A stretch of 60,000 nucleotides of DNA from Adiantum capillus-veneris (lineage: Eukaryota > Streptophyta > Polypodiopsida > Polypodiales > Pteridaceae): contig CM043944.1 in assembly GCA_014529385.2 (NCBI GenBank), positions 49,084,768 to 49,144,767 on the forward strand, read 5' to 3'. A model generated the notes under the pieces. The model ran no database searches, was not told the origin of the DNA, and worked only from the letters and a program-made list of their open reading frames with translations. Position 1 is the stretch's first letter; each line of letters opens with the position of its first letter. Both the position numbers and the translations under genes were made by a program. Of this stretch, positions 21,491-32,450 are shown piece after piece.

Positions 21491-22916
21491 AAGCTAAAGG
21501 GCCCTTTTGGGGTTCATATTCCTAATGATAGTCCAAACATAAGGATTCCCCTCACAATGGCTCTCTTCCCCCTTTGCAAGTGAGACATCTAAAACAGGAA
21601 TGCCTCTCCATAACTCCTCCAACTCCTCAATGAGGGGCTCGAGGTAGACGTCAATATTGACACTTTGTACTTCCCTAGCACAAAAGAAGTATATTTCCCT
21701 TCTTGGTTGTCTCCCATGGTGGAAAATCACCACAAGCCAAGTGCTCCATGAATTGGACTTAGTGCCGAAGAGGTTGACACCATCACTTGCTAACCCAAGC
21801 CTCAAGTGTCGAGGCTCCAACCCAAACTATGGCCATTGAGTTTTGATGTGCCTCCATGCATGTGAATCAAAAGAGACACACATTATTCCATCATTTGAGC
21901 GGTGGTTGGCGTGCCATGCAAGAAGCTCCACAATAGACCTTCTTTTAAACATGTATTGAATGCAATGAATTAAAGGAAAATGTATCAATACCTTGCAGGG
22001 TAGGTGCACCCCGCTCACTCCAGTCTTGTATCATGCTTCCCCGCACACAAAACATGAGGTAGCATGTGCGTGCTCATTACGGTATAGCATGCAATCATTG
22101 ACATACGCATGGATGCTCTCGTACTCCATTCCAACTACAATGACATACGATCTAGCTCGACGATCTGGAGGCATGTGGTGATCTTTTGGAAAAATTTTGG
22201 CCATCAAAACAAACAGGAAAATTAATAAATTGCAAGGAGGCAGTACCATAAAGTGAAAGAGATGTATAAAACGTCATATTTCAAACTTACCCAAGGAGTG
22301 CATTGACACTTGCATTGCTCCAACCTAATTTCACTTGCAAGTTGAGGACTTCCAACGATGCTTGGAGCACCAAGTACTGTGCACCATCGTAAAGAGGTGT
22401 TCGGACACTCGCCATCAATCTGTCCTCCGTTGTTTTCACTACCTATTGAGTACATGGCTGGCAATCCTCCTCGCACATGTCGCATTCATGAGCCAGTAAC
22501 TCATCACACATGTCAAACATGTACTTATCCTCTGCCTCAAAGTGCAACCGAGAGGGGGAAGGAGCTGTCAAAGTAGATCTAATGGGAGGATCACCATGCA
22601 GTGCACCCAATTTGTCCAATAGCTCTTGCCTCTTCCGTTCATCTTTGCGCACTGATGCACCACCACCGAACACAAACCAATGGGGCACCTCCTCAAGCGA
22701 GGGGTGATGAGTGGCGCTCTCATATCTCCGAGTGCTTTTTTGAGGATGCCAAAGCCCTTCGTTCTCCACGTGCTCCAATGCAATGCACCTTAAGCGAGGG
22801 ATTGCCCTTTTGCACTTGGTGCAAGGACAAGGGAGTTTTTTCTTGAGACACCAATCGCAATTAGGCCCTCTAGGGGGTCCACAATCATCCCAATCGACGT
22901 CCTGCACATGCGACAA
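21491..22916 (-). pseudogene. CACTA (En/Spm) transposase remnant: transposase-associated and TNP2 domains
   Basis: The enzyme would cut and reinsert a CACTA transposon in the nucleus. Read leftward from 22,916, the first exon holds a Cys-rich transposase-associated region (KLPCPCTKCKRA, HVENEGLW). Near 22,440-22,230 comes the conserved stretch ahead of TNP2 (TPLYDGAQYLVLQASLEVLN, KLGWSNASVNALLG) ending at a GTAAGT donor. After an intron, SIHAYVNDCMLYRNEHA and TSCFVCGEA lead into RPLIHC-type and HANHRSNDGIM segments (21,827-22,018). EPRHLRLGLASDGVNLFG, STWLVV, IDVYLEPLIEELEELW follow at 21,494-21,820. Stops after CGEA and before GLEPRH break it. It ends at about 21,491, so the C-terminal half of the transposase is missing. 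Confidence 0.85.
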
Positions 22917-22919
22917 ATT

Positions 22920-23384
22920 TTTTATTTAGTCATATGCACCCTTAAAAGTTAAACAATTAATTAAAAAAAGGATATATTTCAATAAGAAAATTGACTATAT
23001 AGTCAAAGAGAAAAAAAAAAGTCATATGTGCCCTAAAAAATAAACAATGAATTAAAAAAAACAGATACATTTGAATAAAAAAGTATGACTATATAGTCAG
23101 AGAGAATAAAGTGCAATAAGTGCCTTTACTTTTAAATAAAGTTCAATCGGTGTGCGCACTAAATGGGTTATTTTTTTAATTGCAAATATCTAAAAGTACT
23201 TAAAAATATACTTAGAAAATATATAAAAGTACTACAAAAATAAGTACTCATAAAAAAAATAAAAGTCTTCATCAAAAAACTCAAACGGCTAAAAAAATTT
23301 ATTGATATCTAAGTGTAGAGGGGGTCGTTTGTACCCCCCCCCCCCCCCCCCCCCCCTCTCTGTGCAACCTCGGATATGTTTGTA
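22920..23384. other. AT-rich spacer ending in a C23 run
   Basis: It contains two related segments with TGACTATATAGTCA (around 22,991-23,004 and 23,086-23,099), each a short palindrome, and a run of 23 C at 23,334-23,356. There is no coding segment. Confidence 0.6.
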
Positions 23385-23480
23385 TCCATGGAAATGATGT
23401 GGTACGGCAATAACCACGGTAACGAGCTTGGTAATGTCACGATAATGTCCGCAGTAATAGTCGCGATAATGCCTTGCGCC
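23385..23480. repeat. Cluster of GATAATG/GCAATAA motifs, possible transposon subterminal repeats
   Basis: Short motifs GGCAATAACC, GGTAATGTC, CGATAATGTCC, GCAGTAATAG and GCGATAATGCC follow each other within 90 bases. A similar cluster in the opposite orientation lies at 25,783-25,839. Such paired clusters are typical of CACTA subterminal regions where transposase accessory protein binds; that role is inferred. Confidence 0.4.
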
Positions 23481-23641
23481 TAAAAAAAGAAGAAGGGTAG
23501 AGTATGCCGCATTTTTGCGGGCATACCCTGCCTTCTTCCTCTCCACCATTGTGCCTGCTTCAAGCTTCTTCTTCCCTCCTACACCTCCTACATCCTCCCA
23601 CACACACACACACACATTTACATGCATAAATGAAGGAAGAA

Positions 23642-23644
<3 letters not shown>

Positions 23645-23710
<66 letters not shown>
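23645..23710 (+). repeat. (GA)n microsatellite
   Basis: About 33 GA units, preceded by a short CACACA run at 23,599-23,614. Confidence 0.98.
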
Positions 23711-23712
<2 letters not shown>

Positions 23713-23939
23713 CCTCATTCATTTGCTCGGTTGTTTAGTGACGTTGATAAAATCTTTTTGATCATTTTACCACGATTGAGACTGTGATGATATCTAAAGA
23801 GGTGCCACTTGACCTTTGACACTACTAGCCTCTACTTAGGTCTACTAGTATGTATATGTATCTACGTGTTTGTGTGGTAATATACTTGTGTATGTATTTA
23901 TAGATGAGAGACTATGGAGGAAACCTAAATCTCATATTT

Positions 23940-25530
23940 CTCTTTGTAATGTAGATGTCAGATGAGAGACTACTTGGTGGGGAGCAGCCATCTAGCTCTT
24001 CTTTTGGTTGGTTCACATTCCAGGTGGGCTCTCACCCGGGGTGGACATCGCCTCCAGTGGACCCGAGTCTTGAGGTGCTGAGAATAGGCAAAGAAATAAA
24101 AATTATTTCTATCTAGTTGACCCAAAACCATGAGTGTCATAGGTTTATTTTAGTTATTTGCAGGCATGGCCATCCTACACCTACTCTACTCAGGTTCCTC
24201 CACCGGTCGTAGATCCAGACCTACAGCGGGCTCTCTCTTTACAAGACCAGTACCTTTGTTTAAAAGATGGATTGTTTGGCGGCTACACTTTGCAGCAGCT
24301 TGCAACCTACGGTCTTTCTCCATAGTCCACACTATGGGGGAGTCAAGGACGGACTCCTTACATCCAAAGCCTCACATCGCGGGCACCTCAGTCTACGACC
24401 CCTTCTTATCGTCCTACTCCCCTTCCATCGTAGGGTCCCACTCCCATGGCATCACAAGGTCCTACGCCACTCTATTCTACTTCTGCTTTTCCAAAACCCC
24501 ACCTCGACGCACTTTCTCTAGCATTGCGCGTCGACACTCCTCTCAAGGCAGTGAGCACCGGGAGAGACGAAGCGGGGGTGGATCTTGTGGCTTCGCTTGT
24601 TTTGGTAGTGGCAGGAGAACGGAGTCCCCTATTTTAGAGCATGCCGCCATTGATGTAGAGGACGAGGATACTAACACAGCCATGCCAGACACGCATGGGT
24701 GCTACTACAAGGTAAAATATGGAGGGGAGGTGGACTTCGGTACAACACATGGCAAGGCATTTCGATGCCATCTTCAAATTCTTACACATTCGACGTATAA
24801 GAATTGTTTTCTAAAGTTTTGAGACCAACTGCCTGATCAGGCATGCTACACTGTGGACGTGTTGCATGCTAGATTTTCAAATGCCCCCAATCACTGTTTT
24901 TCACAACTGTGGTTGGAGGGCTATATAAAAACATTTTTGAAAAACAAGTAGTCCCGTGTACGGCGTGCAACAACCAACCAGGTTAGAGATCCAGACAGGA
25001 GCTATCGTGGTGGCAACATGGCAGATGCGGAGTGGGAGTGGGCAATGCATGAAAAGAGCAATTAGGCTGCGACGACAGGCTCATCCTACAAACAACAACG
25101 CGAAGCTCGTGCCAGACAAACTCCCATGCACTATGGCTCGGGATTCAAGGTAGCCTGGAAGGACAAGTATGTAAGATTGATTAAATTACAACCTAAATTG
25201 GTGATTATCAAGATTATAGTGGATGATTTGTTATTGTTATTGCTAACTTAGGAAAATATCACTCTTAATCGACCAACCAAACAGATGGTCAAGTATTGGG
25301 AGCAACATACAAAATTTGATACTTGGAGATGGTTGTTCGAGAACAACCACATCTTTCGCAAGCAATTCGACGCAACGGTTGGATCACTACAAGCGGTAAG
25401 TTTAAACAAGTAGTCTTATATCAATTGTTTTGAGTTGTTGATAATTGTTTAATTTGGCTGGGGTTTTTGTAGAGTCAAGGTGATCAAATGTACGTGTGCC
25501 ACTGGATGACGAGAACGAGGAGGATTAGAT
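23940..25530 (+). pseudogene. Possible TNPA-like second gene of a CACTA element
   Basis: Plus-strand exons are suggested by coding character and splice signals. One piece near 23,955-24,100 reads GGEQPSSSSFGWFTFQVGSH. After a TTATTTGCAG acceptor at about 24,162 an exon reads AWPSYTYSTQVPPPVVDPDL, then LKDGLFGGYTLQQLATYGLS, a stop, and a long proline/serine/threonine-rich stretch to about 24,640. Near 25,285-25,395 TKQMVKYWEQHTKFDTWRWL and NNHIFRKQFDATVGS end at a GTAAGT donor, and a last exon ends near 25,530. Pro/Ser-rich N-termini plus aromatic helical segments are common in CACTA accessory proteins, but no diagnostic motif was seen, and it lies opposite in strand to the TNP2 remnant. The 218-codon open frame starting at 24,166 is a different frame and not believed. 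Confidence 0.4.
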
Positions 25531-25720
25531 AGAAAAATATTTGTCCAAACTTTTGTAAAGTCTCAATGTGTCACAATGTATATACACATTTTATTGTAAA
25601 TAATTGATCGTCTCTGCATATTAAATTGTCAAGGTAAAGTAAATTCAATTTCATTTCTTTGGGTTTTTTGTATACTCTTTCAAAAAACAATTGATATTTC
25701 ATTGTTTTATGCAGATCAGA

Positions 25721-25778
25721 AATAAAGGTGCTCATTTGGGCCACCCAATTTTGGGTGGCCCAAATGAGCACCCTTATT
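25721..25778. repeat. Perfect 22-bp inverted repeat (hairpin)
   Basis: Arms 25,727-25,748 and 25,751-25,772 (GGTGCTCATTTGGGCCACCC plus AA, and its reverse complement) pair perfectly around a 2-base loop. A further five of six bases pair outward. It lies next to the motif cluster at 25,783-25,839 and 68 bases from the LTR at 25,840. Confidence 0.95.
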
Positions 25779-25839
25779 TTTGAATGGGCGTTAGCGATAA
25801 TTAGCATGGTAATATCAGCGGGTATATTACTGCGATTAT

Positions 25840-27395
25840 TGTAACATTTAATGCACTAGTAACTTGTGTGTAGCGGAAATTGATAACATAGTGAGCATTT
25901 CATTAAGAACAAGTTCCTAATGAGCATAGAGAGAGTACTAAATTTGAGAAAGCAACATAGCAATGTACACTTAGTGATTTTAGCATAGACAATACTTGAA
26001 AAGAGAGAGAAATAGAGCAATTGACAATAGTTGAGGACCGGATTTACATGAAGCCGGTTCCCCCTCCAAAAAGGCTTTGTATTATAGCTTCTCCCATTAA
26101 AGGAGACTTTTGTACAATACAATCTTTGTGTTCCTTGACAAAAATCATTGGTGCAATAAAGATGGAAGCTTCACACACCAAATTATGCTTGAAAAACACA
26201 CCTAGTATCCCTAGCCTCAGTCCCAAGACCCCACACACCTTCAAAAATGGTGAGAGCTAGCAGAAAATGAGGAAAATTTGAGGGGAAGAAGATGTATCTT
26301 AGAAGAAAGAAGTATTCTTCTCACACAATTATTCTAAGAGCATAGCATAGCTTAGTAATTAGCATGGTGGAGGAGATGAGCATGCCATTGAAGCTTGGCT
26401 CTTGGTTGGATTTGCATATCATAGCCAAGAGCTGTTGGTGTAGGCCTCTACTTCTCAATGAATGGAGAATAAGATGGAGTTTTTCTTTCACACATGATTT
26501 TTGTGTGTGTGTGTGTGTAGCAATGTGTTGGTAAAAAATACAGCCCTCTCTCTCTCTTCTTGGTCGACCTCTCTTGCCAAGTACTCTAGCTAGCCTCCCA
26601 TTGGCTCCTGTAAAGCTTAGCCAATCACAAATTAGAAGCATAGTTGATAGAGTTGTGACATGTGTCCCCCTTTCCAATTTTGTGAGAGCTTTAGGTAATT
26701 AAAATAATCTATTAAACTCTCATTGGACCTTTTAGTCTTTTGGCCAATAGGAATCAGGTGAGCCATTGGGCTGCTGATGCTCATTGGACCCTTGGTAGAC
26801 TGTCCAATAGTCTTCTGGGGAGCTTAATTTTTGTTGGTTCTTTTATCAAGCATTTTAAAGTTAGTTAGACTAATTTTACTCTAGCCTAATTCTCATTGGT
26901 CCACCTCTATGGCCATCTAATAGGATTTGAGGGAAGATTGAGGGCACCTGGGCTAGGAGTCTGTCATGTGTCCTGTATTCCCTTTGGGGGAAGTGTTTGG
27001 AGTGCGTGTATGTGTGTGTTTCTCTCTCCTTCCCTACTCTTAGGGATTGCCCCCTCCTTGATAGTGATGTGGGAAGACTTTTGAGTCTTCCCAACATCGT
27101 CTAATTTTCCCAGCTTTGACCATTTGGACTTTTTAATTAAGATTTTTGGAACCTTAGCCTATGGAAGTCTTAATGAAGCTAAACCTTAGGTCTTTTAAGC
27201 TCCATTGATGCAATTACTCTTTTGCAGACTGTCCCCCTTTGGATCCCTATTTTCCCTCCTTTGGATCCCTACTAAGACTGGTCTGGCAGCCTTACCAATA
27301 TTCTAGATCTTACTCCCCTGGTACCTCCCCATATTAAATGATCATTTTAACACGAGAAAATTGTTTGGGAGAATTAGTTATTAGTTTTTATGACA
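25840..27395 (-). mobile_element. 3' LTR of a minus-strand chromovirus
   Basis: On the minus strand it begins TGTCATAAAAACTAA at 27,395 and ends AATGTTACA at 25,840. It is 1,556 bp and matches the plus-strand LTRs at 46,843-48,427 and 56,404-57,998. It directly follows the 3' tail of the pol remnant on its right. The matching 5' LTR is absent from the window, because pol is cut at 29,901. The 5 bases on its left are ATTAT, inside a transposon-like motif cluster, suggesting insertion into CACTA debris. Confidence 0.9.
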
Positions 27396-27751
27396 TTACC
27401 ACTCTCTTGAAATCATAGTTGTCCTCCACTATAAGGTAGAGAAGATAAAACCTAATCATTAGTCCATTTGCTAGCGGGTAGGGGATCCCTATTTTACCCT
27501 ACAACACCATTCTAGAATGGATGACTAGTCCATTTTGTGCTTGAGAGCCTTAGCTTCCGCAAGCATGTCTGCACATTAGTCCGTATCAATCTTCTATAGT
27601 AGAGTGACAAACTCTACTTGGTGTTCGGGAGATGTAGTCTCCACAAACATGATCCTAAGCATGCATACTTATTAACATGTGTGCACAATAAAGAAAAAGA
27701 GAGTCTTAAAAGACAAAACTTTGTTCATTAAAACATATTTACATTTGTTTA
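27396..27751 (-). other. 3' untranslated region and polypurine tract of the minus-strand chromovirus
   Basis: It starts just after the pol stop and ends with a short AAGAGAGT purine tract beside the LTR at 27,395. Most of it is the same cassette seen as a separate 304-bp insertion at 4,201-4,504. Confidence 0.8.
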
Positions 27752-29901
27752 CTATAGGAAATCATTGTAAGAATTGACAAGGTTTAGGTTATTCTTTAAT
27801 TGTATGCCTTGCATCCATCTAGCATCTTCAAAAGGATAATTTTTAAACTTGATAAGATATCGTCGGATAGTCTTACCGCCTCTCAATACCTTGTCTTCAT
27901 GTCGGAGAATGAACTTGGGTTGCAGCACCTCTTCTTGGTCCTCAATCTCTGGTGGGTCTTCAATGGTTTCCTCTTGAGGTGGCTCTTCTTTGTAAGTCTT
28001 TAGTAGTCTCGTGTGGAAATCATTGTGTATGAGCCAATGGTTGGGCAACTTGAGTTGATAGGTGATGTCATTGATTGGACTAAGAATCTGAAAGGGACTA
28101 TAGTACACTTTTGCTAACTTAGCATATTACTTCTAGTGTCCTGTATAATTCTTGCCCATTGTGTGCCTTAATCGAGCCTTGGGAAACATAAGCAAGACCC
28201 AATCATTTTTTTTAAAAGGCTAGTGCTCTTCTATGCTTAGCAGCCTTTTGCCTTTGCTGAGAGATGGAAATAGCATCCTTAATCTTTTGGAAAGATTCTT
28301 GCAGGTCTCGGTTATATTCATATGCAGAGAAAAGATCTTCCCACGTACCTTGAGTAGAAAGGGACTTTTGATCTTCCCTCTATTATCTCAAAAGGTGCTT
28401 TTCCCGTGGAAGTATGTACAGTGTTATTCTAAGCATACTCCACTAAAGGTAAGTACTTCTCCCATTGGGACTTTTGGTCTACTTCTGTGACATAAGCTTT
28501 TAGTAGATCAAGAATTGTTAGGTTAGCTATTTTACTTTGGCCATCTGTTTGGGGATGATAGGCCAAAGAGAAGTTTAGCCTTGTACCTAAATTCTCAAAG
28601 ACACTCTTCCAAAAATTACTAGTCATTCTAGGATCTCTATCCGACACTATAGACATTGGCAAGCCATGGTACTTGAAGATTTTTGATATAAAGAGGGTTG
28701 CCATTTGATGGGCCTTGATAGTTTTTTTGATAGGTATGAAATATGCATGTTTGCTAAACCTATCTATTATCATCCATATTCCTGTATTCCCATGGATAGA
28801 CTTATGTATCCAAAGATAAAATCCATGGATATGCTCTCCCATGGTGAATTAGGAATTGGTAAAGGTTAAATCAATCCATGTTGTTTCCCTCTATCAAACT
28901 ACGTCTTTTGGCATACCAGACATTTTGAAACATATTCTTGTATGTTTTCTTTCATGTCAGGCCAATAGAAGTATGTTTCTATCCCTTTTAGAGTAGACTA
29001 AATCCCTCTATGCCCCACATAAGGAGGAGCATGAGATTCATACATTAATTTCTCACGTAGTGAGTTAGTAACGCATTGTCTATTTTCATAGAGAAGATAA
29101 CCATCTTCTAGGGAAAATGGTTCTTCCTTCTTCCCTAGTTCAAGGACTGAAATCACATCTCTGAAATCGGTATCGATAGTGTACTCATCTATCAGAAAAG
29201 ATAGATCATTGTGAGTTGCTATGGATACCGCATTCACTCTCGGTCGTCTTGAGAGTGCATCGGCCACTTGATTATGCTTGCCAACAATGTGAGCAATATA
29301 AAAAAGAAATTTTGAAAGGAATTTTTCCCACCTCATTTGTTTGTCGGAGAGTTTGGTCTGCGTCATGAAGTACTTAAGGCTTTTGTGATCCGTTTGCACA
29401 ATGAAAGGAGTCCCCAATAAATAGTGCTTCCATGAGTCTAGAGCATGTAGAACTATCAAGAGTTCCTTCTCATATATCCCTAGAGCTTGCTCAACAGGGT
29501 TGAGCCTTTGCCTTTCCTAGGCTATGGCATGCCCTTCTTGAAGCAAAACAGCTCCAAGGCAATCACCGCTCCAAGGCAATCTCATTAGACCTCAAATGGA
29601 TTTGAGAGATCCGATAGTGTAAGCACAGGCTGAGAGATTAGCTTCTCTTTAAGCTTTTTGAAAACATTGTTCTCCTTGGTGGACCATATATACCTAGAAT
29701 TTTACTTTGTTAGTCATATAATGGTCCAGCGATTTGTGAGAGCTTTTCTATGAAGTGTCAATAGTATGCACAAATTCCTATAAAGCTTCTTAGTTCATGC
29801 AGATTCCTTGGATTAGGCCATCCTTTTATTACCTCTAACTTTGATGGATCCATTTGAATGCCATCTTGAGAGATAATGTGACCTAAATATCGAATCTCTT
29901 C
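27752..29901 (-). pseudogene. Chromovirus pol remnant: RT end, RNase H, integrase, chromodomain
   Basis: Read leftward: RT thumb fragment near 29,815-29,900 (LGHIISQDGIQMDPSKLEV); RNase H and the integrase zinc region at 28,998-29,459 (FIVQTDHKSLKYFM, VADALSRRP, SHAPPYVGHRG); integrase core at 28,429-28,842 (DRFSKHAYFIPIKK, SIVSDRDPRMT, YHPQTDGQS); and a C-terminal segment at 27,752-28,108 ending in a chromodomain-like IRRYLIKFKNYPFEDARW, which in chromoviruses steers insertion toward marked chromatin. The catalytic Glu after TDGQS is replaced by Lys, so the integrase would be dead even without the frameshifts at about 28,110, 28,850 and 29,460. The 5' part of RT, protease and gag are missing; the break is abrupt at 29,901. 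Confidence 0.9.
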
Positions 29902-32044
29902 CCGTTTTCATGTAGCTACCCATACAACTAGGTATGTCCACCGCATAGAAAGCACGAGTGACGACATGGACATTCCCACCGCATAGAAAGCAAGACGTGG
30001 GTTCCCACTGCATAGAAAGCAAGCCGTGGGTAGAGGCCCTAAGCTAGTAACTCTAGCTACTACGAAATCGTCACGAGCCGCCCCTTGTGATCAGTAGGGG
30101 GATCAGAACTAGTTCAACATTGGAAATAGAATGAACATGCCGAGCTAAATTTTCCCTAGTAGACATTCTTTCCTATTTCAAACAGTATACCCATCAACCA
30201 TTCTTTCCTACTTAGACTTTAATATACAATTGTATTCAAATGCTAAGGTTTTCATCGGATTTCTCCAACATGTTTAGGGATATGTTCTTTCCTAACTTAT
30301 CGTATGCAATGTTAAATTAAACAACTTGAATGAAAATGTGACCTACCTCCTCCATTTCCTCGTCGTTGGCCCGTGAGATGGCCGGTACTTGGTCGTCCAT
30401 GGGAGCTTTTCCTTTCCCATTCACGTTGCTTGTTCCCGCCTCGCGGTCGTGGGCACCACCGAAGCGATTTCTCTTTACCGGGGCCATTTTATACTCACTA
30501 CTTAATTGATAAACTTGCAGAAAAGAACTAATGTCTGAGAGTACCATAACAATCAAGATGACTGATTAGAATCACTGAACAATCCCTCTTGTACGAGGGG
30601 TTAGATTTCCTTCAAGACATAGCAATTTTATGGATAATACCTATGGGAACTGGCTCTAAAATTTAAATACTTGGACTAGGTAATTAAGAATTTCAGATTT
30701 TTACTAATTAAATTACTAGAGAGGTGAATTAGACATACTCAATCACCTTCCTAATGTAAGTAGATACAGAATTACCGTATGCATAGGTGAGAGGAAATTT
30801 CCTTCCTAGTGGATTAATGACGGATTAATTTCCCTTAATTACATCTTAATCTATGAACAGATTGAATCTAATTTAGCTATTCAAACATTGTGTGGTAATA
30901 GGATGAAAATGACCAATTCCACATCATTACCGGCTTGTTAATTATTTACTATGATGACTAGCGAGAGATTTCTTTTTACTAATCATGCATTAATCTATGA
31001 TTAGGAGAGGTTAATTTCTTACATAATTAACAATTAGATTAAGAATTATGTAGTAGACTAATGATATGGAGAATTAGAGAGCAGCTATTGAGAAATTTAG
31101 CTATAATTAAGCATAATAGTTGCGAGATTAAGAGAATGATAGAGAGATTTGCAGCAAAGCATAAATTAAATCAATATTACCGTGATTAGGGGCTGAAATC
31201 TACTCGAATTTCTGATCCAATGGAGTCCTTGAGATGAGAATCGGCCAGCACTTCCCTCCTTCGCTTCTTCTCCAAAATATATGTGTGCCAGTAGCACCTG
31301 CTCAAGGTGTGTGTGTAAGTGTGTGTGTGTGTGTGTGTACTGAGTGGGTGTGTGAGCATATGTCTGTGTGTGTGTGTGAGCACACTCTTAAATAGGCGCC
31401 TCCATGCTGAAAATCGACCTTGCTTGCTATTTGCATATGGGAGCTACTCCACTTATGCATGGCAAGTTCAGTTACATGCCTACCAAGTGTCCATGTAGCT
31501 AGTACAACTGACTCTCACACTCACTCTCAAGCTTGGCAACTCTCCCACAAATCCCAAAAGAAGAGAGGGCGTCCCCTAACTGTTAAAGCAAGCTCTGAGT
31601 GGCCTGGAACCTGTTCCCACACAGCCTCGAGCCCCGGTGCCTCCCCACACAACTTTAGGAACTTTTGGTTTTAGGCTAAAACGGGCCATACGAGTCGGAA
31701 TTTAATGCCGTAAATTGCTATACTAAGCTCTAACTAAGACATATCTTTCCGAGTACTGCCATATTTAGCAGCCCTTGGGGTTCGGAAATGAATTTTTTTC
31801 AAATTCGAGATACGGGTGCAGTTTTTCGAGAAGGTCAAAACTAGAAGGGTTGGGTGATCAAAAACTTACTATTTTTGGAAATTTTTCACAAATATTATTT
31901 TTATTCACTTTTTGAAGCTTTATAACATTCTAAACATCATGGCATTAACAGAATTTGAAAAACTGCTAAAAATAGTAACTTTTTTCATTATATTCATTCC
32001 ATGGTACAATGGTGCTCTTTTTGGTCGGGGTCAGAGACCTTACA
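29902..32044 (-). mobile_element. 3' LTR of a Tekay-like chromovirus, left end uncertain
   Basis: On the minus strand the LTR begins TGTAAGGTCTCTGACCCC at 32,044, right after a GTTGGGGAG polypurine tract, the same layout as at 6,621. A minus-strand TATA-like CTATTTAAG lies at 31,387-31,395 next to TG-rich simple repeats (31,303-31,375). The left end could be GGTAGGTCACA near 30,338, or the whole stretch to 29,902 may belong to it. Near 29,935-30,025 there are three copies of CGCATAGAAAGCA-type repeats. Confidence 0.55.
30346..30487 (-). other. Short open frame of unknown nature within or beside the LTR
   Basis: An ATG at 30,487 starts APVKRNRFGGAHDREAGTSN, followed by GKGKAPMDDQVPA and ANDEEMEE, then a GTAGGT donor-like site. 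It is strongly hydrophilic and GC-richer than its surroundings. It could be a first exon of a host or element gene, or chance coding in an LTR. I recognise no family. Confidence 0.3.
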
Positions 32045-32450
32045 ACCTCCCCAACACAAAGAATTTGAGATGTCCTCATCTCAAGAATGTGTTGGGTAAT
32101 CTTTTATGAGAATTGGTTTGACCTCTCAAGTTGCATCTTCTTCAGGGTAATCCTTCCACTTTACTAGATGCTCTGTGATTGTTCTGTTGCGTAACTTCCT
32201 TTCCCTTGTTTCCAATACATAGTCAGGTTGGAGCTCGAGAACTCCTTATGCTGGCATGACTATCTGATCTGAGTCCAAGAATTGATCAGGATTAGGGATG
32301 TAGGGTTTGAGTAAGCTGACGTGGAATACATCATGAACCTTTAAGTTTGTAGGTAACTTTAGCTTGTAGGCCTGGTCACTGACAACCTTAACAATCTCGA
32401 ATGGTCCACAATACCTTGGGCTTCGGTGTTGTGAGTTTTTTAGCTTGCTT
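32045..32450 (-). pseudogene. Tekay-like chromovirus pol C-terminus
   Basis: Minus-strand reading from about 32,440 gives YCGPFEIVKVVSDQAYKLKL, then VHDVFHVSLLKPYIPNP, an in-frame stop after a VMPA segment, then a chromodomain-like HLVKWKDYPEEDAT. These are the end of integrase and the chromodomain. A TGAGATGAGGACATCTC tail and the polypurine tract follow before the LTR. Cut on its right at about 32,450, with no integrase core. Confidence 0.8.

Noticed and set aside
23289-23627. Minus-strand frame of 112 codons with a Gly run
   Set aside because: The Gly run is translation of the poly-C tract; it also crosses the transposon-like motif cluster.
24166-24822. 218-codon open frame on the plus strand
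   Set aside because: A different frame of the same stretch gives the Pro/Ser-rich exon that starts right after a splice acceptor; this frame is Ser/Arg-rich with no motif and is probably a shadow.
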